This document shows, piece by piece, positions 61,461 to 64,000 of a stretch of DNA of 64,000 bases; position 1 is the stretch's first letter, and each line of letters opens with the position of its first letter. The DNA is from Erythrobacter sp. SG61-1L. GTDB taxonomy: Bacteria; Pseudomonadota; Alphaproteobacteria; Sphingomonadales; Sphingomonadaceae. The DNA is taken from contig NZ_JXQC01000003.1 of the NCBI RefSeq assembly GCF_001305965.1, positions 1,884,452-1,948,451 of the forward strand, written 5' to 3'. Below the pieces are notes generated by a model. It saw only the letters and a program-made list of their open reading frames with translations. It was not told where the DNA came from and did no database searches. The translations under genes were made by a program, and so were the position numbers.

Positions 61461-62591
61461 ATGACGCCTGACAGCTTCGATTTCCTTGTCATCGGCGCGG
61501 GCATCGGCGGGCTTTCGGCGGCTGCCGAACTCAGCAGGCATGGCCGCGTGATGCTGATCGAGAAGGAAAGCGCGCCCTGCTATCACAGCAGTGGCCGTTC
61601 CGCGGCGATGTTCGCGCGCCATTATGGCAGCGCTGCGATCAGGGCACTGACCGACGCGAGTGAGGCCTTGCTGAATAAGGCGGCGCGGCACGGGTTCTAC
61701 GAAGCCCTCGCGCCGGAAGCGCGCGGCATTTTGTTCGTGGCCCCGGCTGGATACGATGGTCCGGCCGATGCCAATGAAGGGCAGGTGCGCATCACTGCCG
61801 CACAGGTGGCAGAACTGGTGCCGCTGCTGCCTGCCGAAAAGGTGGATCACGGCCTATGGGATGCCGCATCCTGCGACATGGATGTCCACGCGATGCATTT
61901 GGGCCTTGCCCGCATCCTGCGCAGCCATGGAGGAGAAATCCGTACCGGGGCGGAACTGACGCAGGCCAGCCGGGGCGCCGATGGCTGGCACGTAGTGGCC
62001 GGAGGGAAGAGCCTGCGCGCCGCCGCCATCGTCAATGCCGCAGGCGGCTGGGCAGACGAGGTCGCCACACTGTGCGGCGCGGCCCCACTGGGCATCGAAC
62101 CGCGCCGCCGCAGCGCCGTGCTGATCGATCCGCCTGAAAGTGCCGCCGCGATCAGACCGGTCCAAGCCTGGCCGATGGTGTTCGACATGGACCAGACGGT
62201 CTATTTCAAGCCGGAAGGCGGCAAACTGATGCTGTCGCCCATGGATGCGACGCCGGTTACGCCACATGATTGCTGGGCCGAAGAACTGGACATCGCCATT
62301 GCGGTCGACCGGTTCGAGAGGCTGACCGGCCTTGCCGTCCAGCGAGTAAGCCACAGCTGGGCGGGACTGCGCAGCTTCCTGCCGGACAATGAACCCGCCA
62401 TCGGTCCCGATCCGGTCATACCCGCCTTCTACTGGCTGGCAGGTCAGGGCGGCTCCGGCATCAAGATCGCCGCGGCCGCCGCCGCGCTGCTGGCGGCCCA
62501 CGCCACGGAAAGCCCCCTGCCCGACGGGCTTGGCGCGGAACTGGCGCGCTTCCTTTCGCCCGCGCGGCTTACCGCAAAAGCAGCGGACTGA
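61461..62591 (+). CDS. FAD-dependent oxidoreductase, DadA/D-arginine dehydrogenase-like
   Basis: A 376-residue DAO-family flavoenzyme. The N-terminal dinucleotide motif is FLVIGAGIGGLSAAAELSRH, then HSSGRSAAMFARHYG, and the C-terminal FAD segment is FYWLAGQGGSGIKIAAA. The length and the GRSA segment resemble catabolic D-arginine dehydrogenases (DauA-like), which deaminate D-amino acids to 2-oxo acids; a sarcosine/glycine-oxidase-like activity is possible. The ATG at 61461 is preferred, because the frame from 61386 would include the operator-like dyad. It is followed by the HbpS-like and aldehyde dehydrogenase genes under a similar operator. Confidence 0.85.
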   Translation: MTPDSFDFLVIGAGIGGLSAAAELSRHGRVMLIEKESAPCYHSSGRSAAMFARHYGSAAIRALTDASEALLNKAARHGFYEALAPEARGILFVAPAGYDGPADANEGQVRITAAQVAELVPLLPAEKVDHGLWDAASCDMDVHAMHLGLARILRSHGGEIRTGAELTQASRGADGWHVVAGGKSLRAAAIVNAAGGWADEVATLCGAAPLGIEPRRRSAVLIDPPESAAAIRPVQAWPMVFDMDQTVYFKPEGGKLMLSPMDATPVTPHDCWAEELDIAIAVDRFERLTGLAVQRVSHSWAGLRSFLPDNEPAIGPDPVIPAFYWLAGQGGSGIKIAAAAAALLAAHATESPLPDGLGAELARFLSPARLTAKAAD

Positions 62592-62641
62592 ACGGGCAAA
62601 GCACATACAATCCGCCTTGCGGCCTTGACACGGCATAATGA

Positions 62642-62655
62642 TGTATACAGTATGC
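62642..62655. promoter_or_regulatory. Operator-like site upstream of the HbpS-like gene
   Basis: TGTATACAGTATGC is a near repeat of the site at 61423-61436. It lies 39 bp before the chosen GTG start, where a repressor would block transcription of the HbpS-like and aldehyde dehydrogenase genes. Confidence 0.55.
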
Positions 62656-62693
62656 TGATGTTTCGTTCAGTGCCCTTTCAACAGGATATTCCA

Positions 62694-63164
62694 GTGATCA
62701 CAAAGAACGTGTTGAGCTTGGCGGAAGCCGAGTTGCTGCTCGATGCCGCGCAGAAGAAATCCGAGGAATTCGGCGGCATTCACGTCATCTGCATTGCCGA
62801 CGATGCCGGCTATCCCATTGCCCTGCGCCGGCTTGATCGCGGCAAGGTGACCAGCGTGCAGATCGCGGAGAACAAGGCCTTCACAGCCGCCGCGCATCGC
62901 CGCGTGACGCATACTTTCACCAACACGTTCCCCGGCGAGGAAGCCTGGGGCATCTTCACTCAGCATGGCGGCCGGATCACTGTGTTCGTGGGCGGCTATC
63001 CCATCTTCGTCGACGGCAAGGTCGTGGGCGGCATTGGCGTTTCGGGCGGTAATGGCGAACAGGACATCGCCGTGTGCGAAGCGGCTATCGAATCCTTCAA
63101 GCTGCATATGGAACAGACTGGCGGCGGCGTGGTGACCATCCCCGAGGCGGCCAAGAAAGCATGA
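62694..63164 (+). CDS. HbpS/GlcG-family protein
   Basis: A 156-residue protein of the heme-binding HbpS/GlcG-like family. It starts at GTG with AGGA seven bases before (residues VITKNVLSLAEAELLLDAAQ), with IADDAGYPIALRRLD near 36 and GGYPIFVDGKVVGGIGVSGG near 102-121. The last is the most conserved part of the family. Frames opening further upstream would run through the operator site. Such proteins occur in catabolic operons for glycolate, aromatic and amino compounds with no agreed function. Its stop overlaps the start of the aldehyde dehydrogenase by four bases. Confidence 0.85.
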   Translation: MITKNVLSLAEAELLLDAAQKKSEEFGGIHVICIADDAGYPIALRRLDRGKVTSVQIAENKAFTAAAHRRVTHTFTNTFPGEEAWGIFTQHGGRITVFVGGYPIFVDGKVVGGIGVSGGNGEQDIAVCEAAIESFKLHMEQTGGGVVTIPEAAKKA

Positions 63165-64000
63165 GCGTCTACAAGAACTTCATCGGCGGCGCATGGCGCG
63201 ATGCCGCCAGCGGCCAGACCTTCGAACGGCGCAATCCCGCCGATGGCAGCCTTGTCGGCACTTTCCCGCTATCCGGCGCGGCCGATGCGGCCGATGCGCT
63301 GAGCGGGCTGGAAGTCGGCTGGAAAAGCTGGGCCAAGACGCCCATGGAACGGCGCGTGGAAGTGCTGATCAAGGCGGCCGAGATCATCAGTGCCAAGGCA
63401 GACGTGCTGGGCGCGGACCTCACGCGCGAAGAGGGCAAGACCCTCTCCGCATCGGTGATGGAATGGAAGCGTGCGGCGGCCAATCTGCGGCTCTATGCGG
63501 GCGAGGCCCTGCGGCAGAGCGGCCAGACCTTCCCCGCCGACGGCGCGCTGGTCTATTCGGTGCGCGAGCCGGTGGGCATCGTGCTGGCGATCACGCCGTG
63601 GAACTTCCCCATCTCCCTGCCGTCCCGCAAGATCGGCCCGGCGCTGGCCGTGGGCAATGGCGTGTTGTTCAAGCCTTCCGAAGTCACTCCGCTGACCGGG
63701 CAGAATTTTGTGGAAGTGCTGCTGGAAGCAGGCGTGCCGGAAGGGGCCATCGCGCTCGTGCAGGGGCGCGGGCCTGATCTCGGCTCGGCGCTGGTGGAGG
63801 CGGAGGCCGTCAAGGCGATCACCTTTACCGGCTCTTACGCCACCGGCAGCGCAATCCATCGCATGGCTGGCCCCGGCAAGCGGCTGCAGCTCGAAATGGG
63901 GGGCAAGAACCCCACAATCGTGATGCCCGATGCCGATCCGGCCAAGGCCGCCTCCATCCTGATGCAGGGTGCATTCAACCTTACTGGGCAAGCCTGCACT
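63161..64000 (+). CDS. NAD(P)-dependent aldehyde dehydrogenase, N-terminal 280 residues (cut by window edge)
   Basis: The frame begins MSVYKNFIGGAWRDAASG at an ATG overlapping the previous stop by four bases. Visible ALDH motifs are ITPWNFPISLPSRKIGPALA near 145-165, FTGSYATG near 224, the general-base glutamate in LEMGGKNP near 247, and the catalytic cysteine in GQACT, the last two codons of the window. The MSVYKNFIGGAW start resembles 2,5-dioxovalerate and succinate-semialdehyde-type enzymes. Together with the DadA-like enzyme it may oxidise an aldehyde from amino-acid breakdown; the substrate is open. Confidence 0.9.
   Translation, partial: MSVYKNFIGGAWRDAASGQTFERRNPADGSLVGTFPLSGAADAADALSGLEVGWKSWAKTPMERRVEVLIKAAEIISAKADVLGADLTREEGKTLSASVMEWKRAAANLRLYAGEALRQSGQTFPADGALVYSVREPVGIVLAITPWNFPISLPSRKIGPALAVGNGVLFKPSEVTPLTGQNFVEVLLEAGVPEGAIALVQGRGPDLGSALVEAEAVKAITFTGSYATGSAIHRMAGPGKRLQLEMGGKNPTIVMPDADPAKAASILMQGAFNLTGQACT

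Noticed and set aside
1-64000. tRNA, rRNA, CRISPR, prophage or replication-origin features
   Set aside because: Reading through the window gave no cloverleaf, rRNA-like stretch, regularly spaced repeats, phage structural genes or parAB/dnaA-type signals.

Overview
The window looks like chromosomal DNA of a GC-rich alphaproteobacterium of the order Sphingomonadales (Novosphingobium/Sphingobium-like). The grounds are five large TonB-dependent receptors (TBDRs) of the sphingomonad type, single regulators placed beside them, aromatic catabolic genes, and short palindromic repeats of the sphingomonad kind. This assignment is inferred from gene content, not from a marker gene. No rRNA, tRNA or CRISPR array was seen. 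Both ends cut genes: an MFS transporter on the left and an aldehyde dehydrogenase on the right.

Region 1 (1-14 kb) looks like a phenolic-compound catabolic island. It holds an MFS transporter, a vanillyl-alcohol-oxidase/4-cresol-dehydrogenase-like flavoprotein, a two-component HpaB/HpaC-type flavin monooxygenase, a TetR regulator, a vanillin/benzaldehyde-type aldehyde dehydrogenase, a regulator with two MarR domains, and a TBDR. Opposite the TBDR lies a small periplasmic module: an unnamed secreted protein, a DUF6152-like protein, and a cytochrome b561-YceI fusion. No ring-cleavage gene is present.

Region 2 (14-26 kb) holds an orphan OmpR-type response regulator, a BamA-like protein outside the usual bamA neighbourhood, a repeat-rich stretch with two small membrane proteins, a second TBDR, an intact IS630-family element with a -1 frameshift, and a regulator with two TetR domains. 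The IS lies between that TBDR and the regulator, only 20 bp before the regulator's start codon.

Region 3 (26-41 kb) is a complete assimilatory nitrate system, mostly on the minus strand. In transcription order it is nasT, nasS, nrtA, nrtB, a fused double ABC ATPase, an outer-membrane porin, nirB, nirD, nasA, cobA. Two leaders, before nrtA and before nirB, each carry an ANTAR-type double hairpin whose second hairpin overlaps a rho-independent terminator. This is the expected target of NasT antitermination. Both leaders also share an upstream box, TTTTTGCnnTGCAGCAT on the plus strand, at identical spacing.

Region 4 (41-48 kb) looks like a sulfur-acquisition locus: an SLC13/RCK permease, an Rrf2 regulator, a YezD-family small protein, a TBDR and a TauE/SafE exporter. 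An Amj-type lipid II flippase follows, then a convergent one-heme lipoprotein. Region 5 (49-52 kb) is a BtuB-like TBDR with a PepSY membrane protein, flanked by an 18-bp direct repeat.

Region 6 (52-58 kb) is the most novel-looking unit. An exported fusion of cyanophycinase and isoaspartyl aminopeptidase is coupled to an Lrp/AsnC regulator and divergent from a TBDR. It is a plausible system for scavenging cyanophycin or beta-aspartyl peptides. Region 7 (58-64 kb) has an LPG-synthase-type flippase, an MgtA-like P-type ATPase, and a DadA-like oxidoreductase followed by an HbpS/GlcG-like protein and an aldehyde dehydrogenase. Two 14-bp operator-like sites link these last promoters.
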